From NCBI GenBank assembly GCA_037043235.1, contig JAWRVZ010000004.1, positions 5,979,501 through 6,043,500 of the forward strand: a stretch of 64,000 nt of DNA, written 5' to 3'. Shown one piece after another: positions 13,101-21,560 of the stretch. This stretch comes from Rhodeus uyekii (Eukaryota; Chordata; Actinopteri; Cypriniformes; Acheilognathidae). The position numbers and the translations under genes are program-made. The notes beneath the pieces are model-generated. The model made no database searches. It was not told where the DNA came from and saw only the letters and a program-made list of their open reading frames with translations. Numbering within the stretch: position 1 is the stretch's first letter; every line of letters begins with the position of its first letter.

Positions 13101-14542
13101 AGCGCTTAATGGAAAAGGCTGTAGGCGATATGCATCTTCTGGAAGCTCTCGTGTACTTAGATGATATCATCATTTTCAGCAAGACACTTGAGGAGCACGA
13201 GCAACGTCTTCTCAAGGTGTTGGACAGACTAGAGGAGGTCGGATTGAAGGTTTCTATTGACAAATGCCAATTCTGTCAGCCGGAGGTCAAGTATGTGGGT
13301 CACATTGTTTCTGCTAACGGAATAGCTACGGATCCAGACAAAGTGGCGGTAGTAAAGCATTGGAAAGAGCCCACTCACCTGAAACCGCTGAAGTCCTTCC
13401 TCGGATTTTGCAGTTATTATCGGAGGTTCATTGCCAACTACTCTGCCATTGTCCGTCCCCTCTCCGAGCTTACAAAGGGTTACGCCCCCACTTGGCAAGA
13501 CCCCAAGACTAAAAAAAATGTTGACCCAAGCAAAGTCTATTTCAAGCCATCAGAGCCGTTCGGAGAACGGTGGACTAAAACCTGCCAGGACGCTTTTGAC
13601 CGTATTCGTGACTGTTTGATCAATGCCCCAGTGCTAGCTTTCGCTGACCCCAAAAAACTGTACATCTTACATGTGGACGCTAGTATGAATGGTTTAGGCG
13701 CTGTCCTGAACCAGGAATATCCTGAGGGCCTCAGGCCAGTAGCTTTTGCCAGTCGTAAGCTTAAAGACTCAGAACACAACTATCCAGTCCATCAATTGGA
13801 ATTTCTGGCATTAAAATGGGCTGTCGTGGACAAGTTTCACGATTATTTGTATGGGGCAAAGTTCATAGTAAGAACTGACAATAACCCCTTAACATATGTA
13901 TTGACCTCTGCCAAACTCAGTGCCGTCGGACATCGTTGGCTCGCTGCCCTCGCCACCTACGATTTCACCATCCAGTATCGACCTGGGAGACACAATATTG
14001 ATGCTGACTTGTTGTCCAGACAGTACTCTTCAGAGAAGACAGAAGAGTGGACTAGTGTCCCACCTGCTGGCATCAAAGCCCTCTGCAAAAGAGCCTGTGC
14101 CAGTGAAGAGGCTGATGTGCCAGACAGATTAGTTGATCAGTTGGGAGCTCCTGCCACCGCAGTACCTGAAGTTTATGTGTGTCCAGTGAACCTTAGCATG
14201 AATACACTTGACCAATTGAGCTCAAAAGACATTCAAGCATCACAAGATATGGACCCAACAATTGGACCATTAAAGAAAACTTTGGAGAAGAATAAAGGCC
14301 TGACACGCTCAGAGAACGACTCACCTGAAACTGTGCTGCTCCTTCGTGAAAGCCGCAAGTTGGAGTTAAGAGATGGAATACTCTACAGAGTAAAAGAAAA
14401 GATGTGCGGAAAACAGATCAAACAACTTGTCTTACCCACAAGATACCGCCCAATGGTGTTAAGGTCTCTACATGATGAGTGTGGACACTTGGGAGTCGAA
14501 CGCACCACTGAACTGATCAAGGACAGATTTTATTGGCCGTGA
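10118..14542 (+). CDS. Gag-Pol polyprotein of gypsy element (PNMA-like Gag, protease, RT, RNase H, start of integrase)
   Basis: 1474 residues ending at an in-frame TGA. Residues 1 to ~110 resemble the N-terminal domain of PNMA proteins (LINWCKGESLDLKHALLLHG...). About 163-345 is a PNMA/Ty3-type capsid (RRLRTFSG, DNWLEQ, EKRRRILESLKGPA, ARLEQLL). A charged coiled-coil-like stretch lies at ~369-440. A CCHC zinc knuckle CYRCGENGHIATRC lies at 479-492. The aspartic protease has ALIDSGSN with Asp569. The reverse transcriptase spans ~850-1040 with YLDD at 1013-1016. RNase H begins with VDAS (Asp1187). The frame ends in the integrase zinc-binding region after its two histidines (HDECGHLG), at FYWP. 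Gag and Pol share one frame without a frameshift or stop between them. The start ATG is the first in frame after the primer binding site. All catalytic motifs seen are intact up to the stop. Confidence 0.93.
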   Translation: MASQTSSPSQRELINWCKGESLDLKHALLLHGVPEGVSREDIEETAGTIKALGKVRVRGKMFHPQQQSVMVLCECREEIDPSKIPPEIMPISEGSGWKTVYYTEPQLDTFEEKLLTFLQSEGRTLDDLPGLCSLTKEGNSNPEDIIRAVGDVMSRTNKQPDSHPYRRLRTFSGVSPTPNGEETLDNWLEQATFLVEEGECSDKEKRRRILESLKGPAFEIIQAVRLTQPDASPSEYIKAIESIFGTVESPDELYLSFRALHQQSGERLSEFLRRVEKSLVKVVQGGGLPVSAANSARLEQLLRGSTSELMLLQLKIRERSSDPPTFLNLLREVMEEEVRQLAKQSHLSHMRPQRVRTVQAEKEKELESVSRSELQAQIRELRAQLEQRSNLQPQPISDESFTGLKEKQKQKNESQSELQSLRKQVKALENKMSVMAVKYTSDPPREHTPQPHRYKAAPVHKPAHSKVFPPRQDKDEFFCYRCGENGHIATRCTAPENLQKVIRKLIRLVRVSPLPNQENPNPAAEEQHVARTNKVEVPEPNIDLPEGLVGPSFIHTIKVNDVVCNALIDSGSNVTIIFESWYNEHLPDVPIKSLSGLGLWGLSDTQFPYKGYVVVEMEFTEEITGVSGRVEVLALICPEPRNQQQTPVLVGTNTSLFRRLWELVKTKGDENIVHSMRIQSVYAPVKAQEQFAKDEVLGQIKWKGPGLLSIAPGVKYYATCKVERHSAPSKDLVLIDAPTEQLLPAGLLVQPGVLSDASIDNNSFTVLIQNESKRATSIPVGTIVAEMYAVDTVTSVRLSDLPAETLDPSLFNFGDSHIPEEWKSRFQQKLAERRNVFSLHEWDVGRAKGVEHHIRLHDTRPFRERSRRIAPADIEDVRRHIQQLLATGIITESRSPYASPIVVVRKKNGKIRICIDYRTLNNRTTPDQYTMPRIDDALDSLSGSQWFSVLDLRSGYYQIEMAPEDKEKTAFICPLGFYQFERMPQGITGAPATFQRLMEKAVGDMHLLEALVYLDDIIIFSKTLEEHEQRLLKVLDRLEEVGLKVSIDKCQFCQPEVKYVGHIVSANGIATDPDKVAVVKHWKEPTHLKPLKSFLGFCSYYRRFIANYSAIVRPLSELTKGYAPTWQDPKTKKNVDPSKVYFKPSEPFGERWTKTCQDAFDRIRDCLINAPVLAFADPKKLYILHVDASMNGLGAVLNQEYPEGLRPVAFASRKLKDSEHNYPVHQLEFLALKWAVVDKFHDYLYGAKFIVRTDNNPLTYVLTSAKLSAVGHRWLAALATYDFTIQYRPGRHNIDADLLSRQYSSEKTEEWTSVPPAGIKALCKRACASEEADVPDRLVDQLGAPATAVPEVYVCPVNLSMNTLDQLSSKDIQASQDMDPTIGPLKKTLEKNKGLTRSENDSPETVLLLRESRKLELRDGILYRVKEKMCGKQIKQLVLPTRYRPMVLRSLHDECGHLGVERTTELIKDRFYWP

Positions 14543-16246
14543 ATGACAGCTGAGGTCGAGCAGTACATTCGAACCTGTGGTAGATGTATCTCCAGAAAGA
14601 CACTCCCTCAGCATGCCTCGCCCTTAAACCAAATAACGAGTAATGGCCCCTTGGATTTAGTTTGTATTGATTTTTTGCAAATAGAGCCTGACTCTAAAGG
14701 TGTTGCTAATGTGTTGGTAGTGACAGACCATTATACACGTTACGCACAAGCATTTGCTACAAAAAAGCAAAAGGCTATCACCGTTGCCAGAGTATTGTGG
14801 GACAAGTATTTTGTGCACTATGGCCTACCTGCAAGGATACACTCGGATCAGGGCCGAGATTTTGAAAGTCGCCTGATAAAAGAACTCTTGTCCATGCTTG
14901 GGATTCGGAAGTCAAGAACATCTCCCTACCACACTCAAGGGGATGCCCAACCAGAACGATTTAATCGAACGCTTTTAGCTATGCTTGGTACCCTGGATGC
15001 CGTACAGAAACAACATTGGAGTCAACATATCACCTACCTGGTACATGCATACAATTGCACAAAAAATGATTCCACGGGATACTCCCCTTATCACCTCATG
15101 TTCGGAAGGGAAGCAAGGTTACCAATTGACATCTGTTTTGGAATCTCACCAAATGGTGAAAGTGAAACCTCCTACCAACAGTACGTGGCCAGGATGAGGA
15201 AAGAGTTGCAAAAAGCTTATCAGTTGGCATCTGATGCTGCTACAAAGAATCACTTGAAAAATAAAGCCCGATATGACCAACGTGTGAGAGACCTACCTTT
15301 GGAGAAAGGAGACAGAATTCTCATACAGAATGTGGGTCTAAAAGGCAAACATAAACTCCAAGATCGATGGAAATCAATACCATATGTTGTGGTGGAGAAG
15401 TTGCCTAACCTGCCTGTTTATAAGGTCAAACCAGAGCATGGTCCAGGTGTGCTGAAAACTCTCCATCGAGATCATCTGTTGCCCATCGGTTACATGGTCA
15501 GGATGTTTAACCCATCAGATGATGCAAGCTCTGTTCGGAGACCTGTAACAAGAACTCAACGTACTCAGAAACGTCAACCAACCAAGTCTGAAGAAAGTGA
15601 CACAGAGTCATCAGGTTCAGAGTTTGAAACTGTTCACAAACCTCCAGATTTAGATTTTGATATGGATGAGGTCCGGAGACGGATAAACATAAATCACTCT
15701 GTGGAGAATGATGAGAGTGAAAACTCTGAGGAGGATGGAAAAGCTGAGGAGGAAAACTGTGAAGTTACAGAAACTCAACAACTTACAGAAACAGAGAATG
15801 AGGAACCGCTTGAAGGTGCTGCACCTCCTCTGTCATACTCTGATATCCAAGAGACAAATACTGAATCTGTGGAAGAAGATTCTCAAGATTCAGAAGAGGG
15901 AGCAAAGTTTTCTCCCTTACAAAGAAACAGACGTAATATAGCTGCTGAAAGAGAAAAAAGTGAAAGGTCTTCTACAGTCCGGACATCACTGAGAAAAGCA
16001 AAGCCACCTATAAGATTTACTTATGAGGAACCTGGTCATCCATCTTTTGAACCAGTTACCATCATGCACCATGGCATGGTCATCCAACTAAAGATGAACC
16101 CTCCAGACCAAGTCAACAAACCAAGGAAAAAGTCCAAAACATCCCAAAAGTATATGGAGGAGGATAAAAGGAATCACCCTTCCAAGTTGAAGAGGGACAA
16201 AAGGTGTGATGAGGACATCTACACATTCAGAAGAGGGAGGGTGTAG
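14543..16246 (+). CDS. Remainder of Pol: integrase catalytic core and acidic C-terminal tail (separated by in-frame TGA)
   Basis: 567 residues in the same frame as the preceding CDS, directly after TGA 14540-14542. The cysteine pair CGRC (residues 12-15) completes the zinc-binding HHCC motif begun before the stop, so this is the rest of one protein rather than a separate gene. The integrase core shows Asp43 (CIDF), Asp102 (HSDQGRDFES) and Glu138 (QPERFNRT), a D-X58-D-X35-E arrangement. A GPY/F-like segment follows (IPYVVVEKLPNLPVYKV...LHRDHLLP). The last ~240 residues are rich in Glu, Asp and Ser, with a final basic patch and RTSLRKAKPPIRFTYEEPG. No chromodomain was recognised. The ORF's own stop TAG lies in the first bases of the 3' LTR. 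An ATG follows the stop directly, but separate translation is not supported by anything else seen. Confidence 0.9.
   Translation: MTAEVEQYIRTCGRCISRKTLPQHASPLNQITSNGPLDLVCIDFLQIEPDSKGVANVLVVTDHYTRYAQAFATKKQKAITVARVLWDKYFVHYGLPARIHSDQGRDFESRLIKELLSMLGIRKSRTSPYHTQGDAQPERFNRTLLAMLGTLDAVQKQHWSQHITYLVHAYNCTKNDSTGYSPYHLMFGREARLPIDICFGISPNGESETSYQQYVARMRKELQKAYQLASDAATKNHLKNKARYDQRVRDLPLEKGDRILIQNVGLKGKHKLQDRWKSIPYVVVEKLPNLPVYKVKPEHGPGVLKTLHRDHLLPIGYMVRMFNPSDDASSVRRPVTRTQRTQKRQPTKSEESDTESSGSEFETVHKPPDLDFDMDEVRRRININHSVENDESENSEEDGKAEEENCEVTETQQLTETENEEPLEGAAPPLSYSDIQETNTESVEEDSQDSEEGAKFSPLQRNRRNIAAEREKSERSSTVRTSLRKAKPPIRFTYEEPGHPSFEPVTIMHHGMVIQLKMNPPDQVNKPRKKSKTSQKYMEEDKRNHPSKLKRDKRCDEDIYTFRRGRV
16229..16241 (+). 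promoter_or_regulatory. Polypurine tract
   Basis: AGAAGAGGGAGGG is immediately upstream of the 3' LTR start TGTAG, where plus-strand DNA synthesis would be primed. It also encodes the last residues of the integrase tail. Confidence 0.85.
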
Positions 16247-17687
16247 CCCTGTACAAAATTTCTATAAGTTACAGAGTATAAAAGATCATTAACAGTGTAA
16301 CCTATACACATACAAAGAAAAAAGAAAAGTTCATAAATAGTTCATGTTAGTTAAAATTGGGTAAAAGGTGTGCTGGTTAAAAGTATAAATATAATACGTA
16401 GAGTTTAATAAGACTATTTACAGTTAAAGTTAAATTCATATAAGTTTTTACGTTTCATCTGAGAGAAAAGTAGAGAAGAAGAAGCTGTGTTTATCCGTGT
16501 AACCTAGTCTGTTACCTGTCACCTGTTAATCATTTAATTCCCGTTTTGCTTTTGGTTGTGTTAGTACTTGAGCCAATCAGAGTAACATCACTGTGTAAGG
16601 GGCGGGACTATTGGGACAGGTTTGTGTGAGGAGTAGTGAGCACGCATGAGAAACGGAGAACAGACGCTAATGATGTGAGCGCTAATGAAGGAGGCATCGT
16701 GGTGTGGGAAGCATTAATGGTTTGTTAGTTTGTTATGAAGGTCGACTACTCGTGGTCCTTACAACAAAAAACTTTGGTGTGACCTGCAAGAGGTGAATAT
16801 GATTGTGTATGCCTGTAATTTTGTGCTATATCGAACTGTTATAGTTAAGAGACTGGATGTATAACGTGGTTAGCGACATGCTAATTAGTGGTAGCATTCT
16901 GTGCCAATGTGCTCATTTGTTGTAGTTTTAGCATTGTGATATCTCTAAAGCTAAAGCAAAGCTAACGCTAATTCAATAAGAAATAGTGTTTGATAATGTG
17001 GCTCAATTCAGATAATATGCTCTAAGGAGACGGACGTTGGTGAGAGAGAGAAAGGGAGAGAGACTGGTTTTCCAACCGAAGGCCCTGCTGTTTCTGTGTG
17101 CCCTGCCGTGATCGTCAGTGCTGTGCTTCTTCCTTTGCCATTACCATCGCCATTGTTATTGCTGTACTGACTTAACCTGGATTCGTGAGTACTAACAGTC
17201 ACATGCACGTGCTTTTTGTTTATGCTCAGTTTCTGAGTGAAGCGGCCATTCAATGTTTTAGGCCTCACCGCACACAAAGTGTCATCAAACAGGCCTGCAA
17301 CGGGGTTGGACATTTTTTCAGAGGGAATGAATAATTGTTTAATTTCAATATAACCACAGAAAGGTTTTTTTTCTTTTAGGAAAGTGAAGTTTTTTATTTT
17401 TTTGTTTTAGTTTTTTTCCTTCCAACTTTTCATGCCTATGTGATTTGTTTTATTTTATTCTAAGATACATTTATCTTTTATTTAATGTTGTAAATAAATA
17501 CTTGTGAATATTTTTGCAATCAAAATACAGTTGTGGTGGTCTTTATAAGAATAGCCAAGAGTATTACAAATATACATTTATTAAGTAACATAAAACAAGT
17601 TGTATTTCCCTACAACGAGCCCAGGCCCAGTCTCATTGTATTAACCACTCTAGCTTTATTTTCTAACTACATGAGACCTGGGTTACA
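16242..17687 (+). repeat. 3' LTR of the gypsy element
   Basis: 1446 bp, TGTAG...TTACA, with AATAAA at 17493-17498. It has a 153-bp segment (16725-16877) absent from the 5' LTR. That segment shows no inverted-repeat ends, so a deletion in the 5' copy is likelier than an insertion here. Confidence 0.95.
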
Positions 17688-17699
17688 TGAATATAATTT

Positions 17700-18175
17700 T
17701 TGTTACCTGTAATGATGCGAGGAGACGGACATGTACGATGCGGAAGCAGGAGGCAGGCAAGGCAGGATCTCAAAACTCAAACTCACTTTAATAATAAACA
17801 CAAACAAAAGACTTTAAATTCAAACTCAAATAAACACTCATGTGCATAGAACAGAACTCAAATGAAACAGGCAGACAGGCCATCCACACATGACTAACAA
17901 CATCACTAACTTTAACAACAAAGAAACACAGGGGAAATACAAGAAGGATTTATACACAAGGGAATGACTAACACCTGAGTAGAAACCCAGGGCACAAGAG
18001 GAAACACAGAAGGGAACCGGAAGTGAAACAACACTTGACACAACAGACAGGAAGTGACAATAGACCTCACCGACAGGAAGTGTAACATTGACCTCACCGA
18101 CAGGAAGTGTAACATTGACCTAACAGGAAGTGCACAGATGACATGAGAAACAGGACTAAGGGTAACATTACCTTT
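17700..18175. repeat. Unclassified dispersed repeat with short tandem units
   Basis: AC-rich non-coding sequence. The unit 'cattgacctcaccgacagg' plus 'aagtgtaa', or parts of it, is repeated about three times between 18040 and 18140. The style recalls the terminal part of a fish retroelement read backwards, but no family could be assigned. Confidence 0.35.
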
Positions 18176-18528
18176 ATAAACATAGACTACTGAAGGCAAC
18201 AATGGATTGGTTAATTCACCTCAGATCTTGAAAATAAATTAAAGGAAGCAACAATATTCAAATTACTCAAAGTAATTAAAGTGAGGTCTATTCTATGATT
18301 TAAATTTTTTTGTTTCAGTCATTCATTATGCATCTTTAATCATGTTAAAATGGATTTAGAAATTTGATCATATGATCAGGTACTTATCCATTTAATTGCA
18401 AGTGCAGTGCACCTGCAGAGAAAGCCCAACCGTATACTCTTTTGTATACTCTCCTTTGATTGGGTGTGATTTTTGATTGACTTTGTTGAATCTCGGACCA
18501 GGTTGACCTTTATCAAGTCCGGTGCACG

Positions 18529-19080
18529 TGGGAGGAGGAGCTGCAGGACATTGAACGAATTACCGTCCCACCATGTTATATCAGCCTCCAGCTGGATTCT
18601 GAAGCCCGCATAAGAGACATTCACATATTTTGTGACACTTCAGATCACGCATACAGATCTGCACTTATTGCATGTATTGCAGCAAGACCTAGAGTTGACC
18701 TTAACACCAGTTGTCTATACCGACATTAAACCTACTGTATATGCAGCACTCACAGGGGTCCAGTTGAAAATGCTTCTTGAAAGAGAACTCCCCCTGGCTA
18801 TTCAGCAGCTGACCTTGGTAACTCTTAAATATTGCTGAAATGGATTCAGTCAGAATCCTGGAGATGCAAATAGTTTGTGGGCGCAAGAGTTGCCAAAATT
18901 CAAGAGCTTCTCATCAATCATGGCGGTATGTAAAGTCTAAGACAACCCTGCAGATGACATCACTCATGGTAAACCACTCTCTCAAACTAATAGATCGAAC
19001 CGAGGGCCAACAACAAGACACAAAAACCTGGCCCAATGATCCAGTGGAGCTAGCTACTAACACCACAGACAACACATGAA
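18529..19080 (+). pseudogene. BEL/Pao retrotransposon pol relic
   Basis: A plus-strand frame from TGG at 18529 reads WEEELQDIERITVPPCY then RDIHIFCDTSDHAYRSALIA. This corresponds to the BEL/Pao pol segment 'W...EL..L..I.VPRCY...RDIHVFCDASE.AYG' in the RT-RNase H region. Further on, in other frames, ALTGVQLKMLLERELPL and DNPADDITHGKPL match the following RNase H and integrase-proximal motifs of the same family. Frames shift and stops intervene, so it is a decayed relic. It lies about 0.8 kb downstream of the gypsy element and is unrelated to it. Confidence 0.8.
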
Positions 19081-19204
19081 AAAAGTTGAGCTTTTATGGT
19101 CTTACTACAGTAGATCTTTCTAACGCTATGTATTGCACAACTAGTTGAGCAAAAAAGCACTATAATATTCTCGACAATTCAAAAGAGTACAGAGAGACCA
19201 CTGT

Positions 19205-20055
19205 CCGTTTAACATCGGCGGCTCCCCTGTGGAGATCACCTGACGGAGAACCAACATCGCTCAACACCAGTCACACAGCAAAGAAAGCCCAGCAGTGCCT
19301 GTACTTTCTGAGAAGGCTGAGGAAAGCACACCTCCCACCCCCCATCCTCCCAGTGTTCCACAGAGGGACAATTGAGAGTATCCTGAGCAGCTGCATCAGT
19401 GCCTGGTTTGGGAACTGCACTGTCTCAGATCGCAAGACCCTTCAGCGGACAGTGAGAACAGCTGAAAAGATCATCGGGGTCTCTCTTCCCTCTATCACAG
19501 ACATTTACACATCATGCTGCATCCGCAAAGCCACCAGCATTGTGGATGACCCCACACTCCCCTCACACACACTTTTCACCCTCCTGCCATCTGGAAAACA
19601 GTGTCGTAGTATTCGCTCTCTCACAACCTGACTTTGCAACAGTTTTTTCCCCCATGCAATCAGGCTAATCAACTCTAAATAACCCATACAAACTGCACTA
19701 CTTTGGACTGTTACCAACAGACTGTTTTTAATATTATTCATTTCTATTATTTATTTTTTCTATTATTATTTATTGTCACTTACACAATCACTACAGTCAC
19801 TTTCAGATTGAACTGTGTACTGGTCTGCGTTACTGTCTTGTGCTGTCCGTTTGCACTTTGTGCACTTTATGTATATAGAAGTTTATGTTTACTTTTATTT
19901 TTTGTACTTAATCTGTGTACTGTTGTAAGTGTTACTGTCTTGTGCTGTCTGTTTGTTTATAGCACCTTGTTTCCTGGGAAACGTTGTTTCGTTTCACTGT
20001 GTACTCGTATATGGCTGAAATGACAATAAACTCCAATTTGACTTTGACTTTTGGA
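19205..20055 (+). mobile_element. LINE (non-LTR retrotransposon) 3' end, 5'-truncated
   Basis: The frame 19353-19631 encodes the C-terminal end of a LINE ORF2: FHRGTIESILSSCISAWFGNCT, RTAEKIIGVSLPSITDIY, DDPTLPSHTLFTLLPSGK. This is typical of fish LINEs of the L2/CR1/Rex-like group. Upstream, 'cagtgcctgtactttctgag' (YFLRRL) extends it with a frame disruption. The 3' untranslated part ends in 'aatgacaataaa' and 'tttgactttgactttt', a usual LINE tail. The clade was not resolved. Confidence 0.8.
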
Positions 20056-20119
20056 AGGTCTGAGGAGTTGGACGTTGCTGACACGTGGCTGCTTTCTGCG
20101 AATTCAAGATGCTCCCCCA

Positions 20120-21560
20120 ATGTACACTCAGGTCTCAGGGGCTGCTGAGCGGGAACAGTCCCAGGAATTTTAGCTCCTCACACTGTGGCAAAAATTAAAT
20201 AAATATATAAGACTTGAGGTCATTAGCACCAGGTCCTTGAGGACAGTCCCTAGGGCACCGAAGGGAACAGGCACCGTAAATAAGGTGTAAACCGCTTCCC
20301 TTTGGTGCCATCAGGGGGCTGTTCGGCTAACCCTGCCATCTTGTGTGCTTCAGGGTGCAGTGGTCCTCAGTGAGCGCTCAACTCAGTGTCTGCACGGAAA
20401 CGTTATGGCACGGGGATGCTCGCTCCCTTCGATGAGGGTACACAAACAAGTAGACTTCTTTAGGTCTTGCCCACCCAGAATTTGGGGAGTTCTACCCACA
20501 TTGGGGACCCTTGACCAGGCCCTGACCACAACAGGAATTATAACTGGGTTAAGGGGCATTAGTTATGTTCACCTCCCAGTCAGAGAATCAGGCTTCTAAA
20601 GATGTTACTTCACTGTTCTATACTAGGATGGCTTTGAACCTCTGTCTGCTGAATCCCTCTTCTGCAGCGTAGGTTCAAAAGTCAGGTCAGTCGTTTCAGA
20701 TCAAGTCCGAGGACTGATCTGTGGTGACCATATATCCAGGAAAGCCCAGAGGTCTGCTTTTGGGGAAAGTTACACCACTTTGGGCCCTGATGCCTGGAGC
20801 ATTGGGCTGCTGAGGGCTGTCCCTATCAAGGCCAGGTGGTGTTCACCTCTGCTTATGGTGCCCATCCTACCTCAATGCCCTCTGGGGGCCGTCTCGCTAA
20901 CGCTGCTACCTTGTGTGCTTCAGGGCGCAGCGGCCCCCAGCAAGCTTTTTTCCCAGTGCCTGCCTGGACACGTTGCAGCACCAGAATGCTCGCTCCCTCC
21001 GAGGAGGTTCCTAGAGCCATCAGTTCGATTGTTCCCTGCCGGTTCACCGCTCCAGTCCCTAGGGGCTGGTTCCCTTGGTAGTTTTTTTTGGCAGGGTGGG
21101 GACATCTGACAAATATATCTCGAGGCCAGTCACTCACTGTGAAGCAGTTCCAGAAACTGTTGGGTCTGGTGATGGCAGGGGCCGAGGCCGAGGCCGAGGG
21201 AATAGCACTCCACCCCAGGTGGATGAACATTGTTTTCAGGCAGATGAATTCATCTGCATCTCGAGAGACATCTCTCAGTCCACTCTGTCTTTATCTCATC
21301 CAGCTCCTCTGGAATGGATGCTCGGGCTCAGACTTGGCCGAGACTTCGTCTGTACTTCACAAGAATTCCCCGATCTCTCTGCTCCCAGGGGTTCTGAAGA
21401 TTGTTTGCATGTGGCTTGGCCTCTGAGGGGGCCCAGCTCATAACTCTGGTCCAGAGCTTCTTCTGCCATGAGGAGACTATACCCTGAAATAAGCTTTTTT
21501 TATGTGGTGGTCGGCTGCAGGACCCAGTTAACTGCCCAGATGGTACAATAAACATTACAT
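20120..21560 (+). mobile_element. DIRS-like retroelement relic
   Basis: The plus-strand piece GQSLTVKQFQKLLGLV at ~21120-21170 is a conserved fish DIRS RT/RNase H motif. Downstream pieces VAWPLRGPSSQLW-like (~21410-21460), 'FFMWW' and 'tgcaggacccagttaactgc' (AG..PVNCP type) correspond to the segment before and at the tyrosine recombinase. Frames are broken throughout. The left part (20120-20900) contains no intact frame and is assigned by continuity only. Confidence 0.6.

Larger units (their letters stand above)
8648..17687 (+). mobile_element. Ty3/gypsy LTR retrotransposon with PNMA-like Gag (Gypsy-12-like), nearly intact
   Basis: A 9.04-kb element bounded by direct LTRs (8648-9956 and 16242-17687), each starting TGTAG and ending TTACA. 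The 4-bp sequence TGAA flanks it on both sides (8644-8647 and 17688-17691), consistent with a target-site duplication. After the 5' LTR comes a primer binding site (9962-9979). The long frame 10118-14542 carries Gag, zinc knuckle, protease, reverse transcriptase, RNase H and the first part of integrase. After one in-frame TGA the same frame continues to 16246. A polypurine tract abuts the 3' LTR. Domain order PR-RT-RH-IN is that of Ty3/gypsy. No env-like frame is present. LTRs differ by three indels but no base substitution that I could see, so the insertion looks young. Confidence 0.95.

Noticed and set aside
14543..16246. Integrase part as an independent gene starting at the ATG after the TGA
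   Set aside because: It starts in the middle of the zinc-binding domain and lacks its own promoter or splice signal. It is better read as the interrupted end of Gag-Pol.
17838..18202. Cysteine/serine-rich minus-strand frames of 67 and 96 residues
   Set aside because: They result from the tandem 'gacaggaagtg' units of an unclassified repeat.
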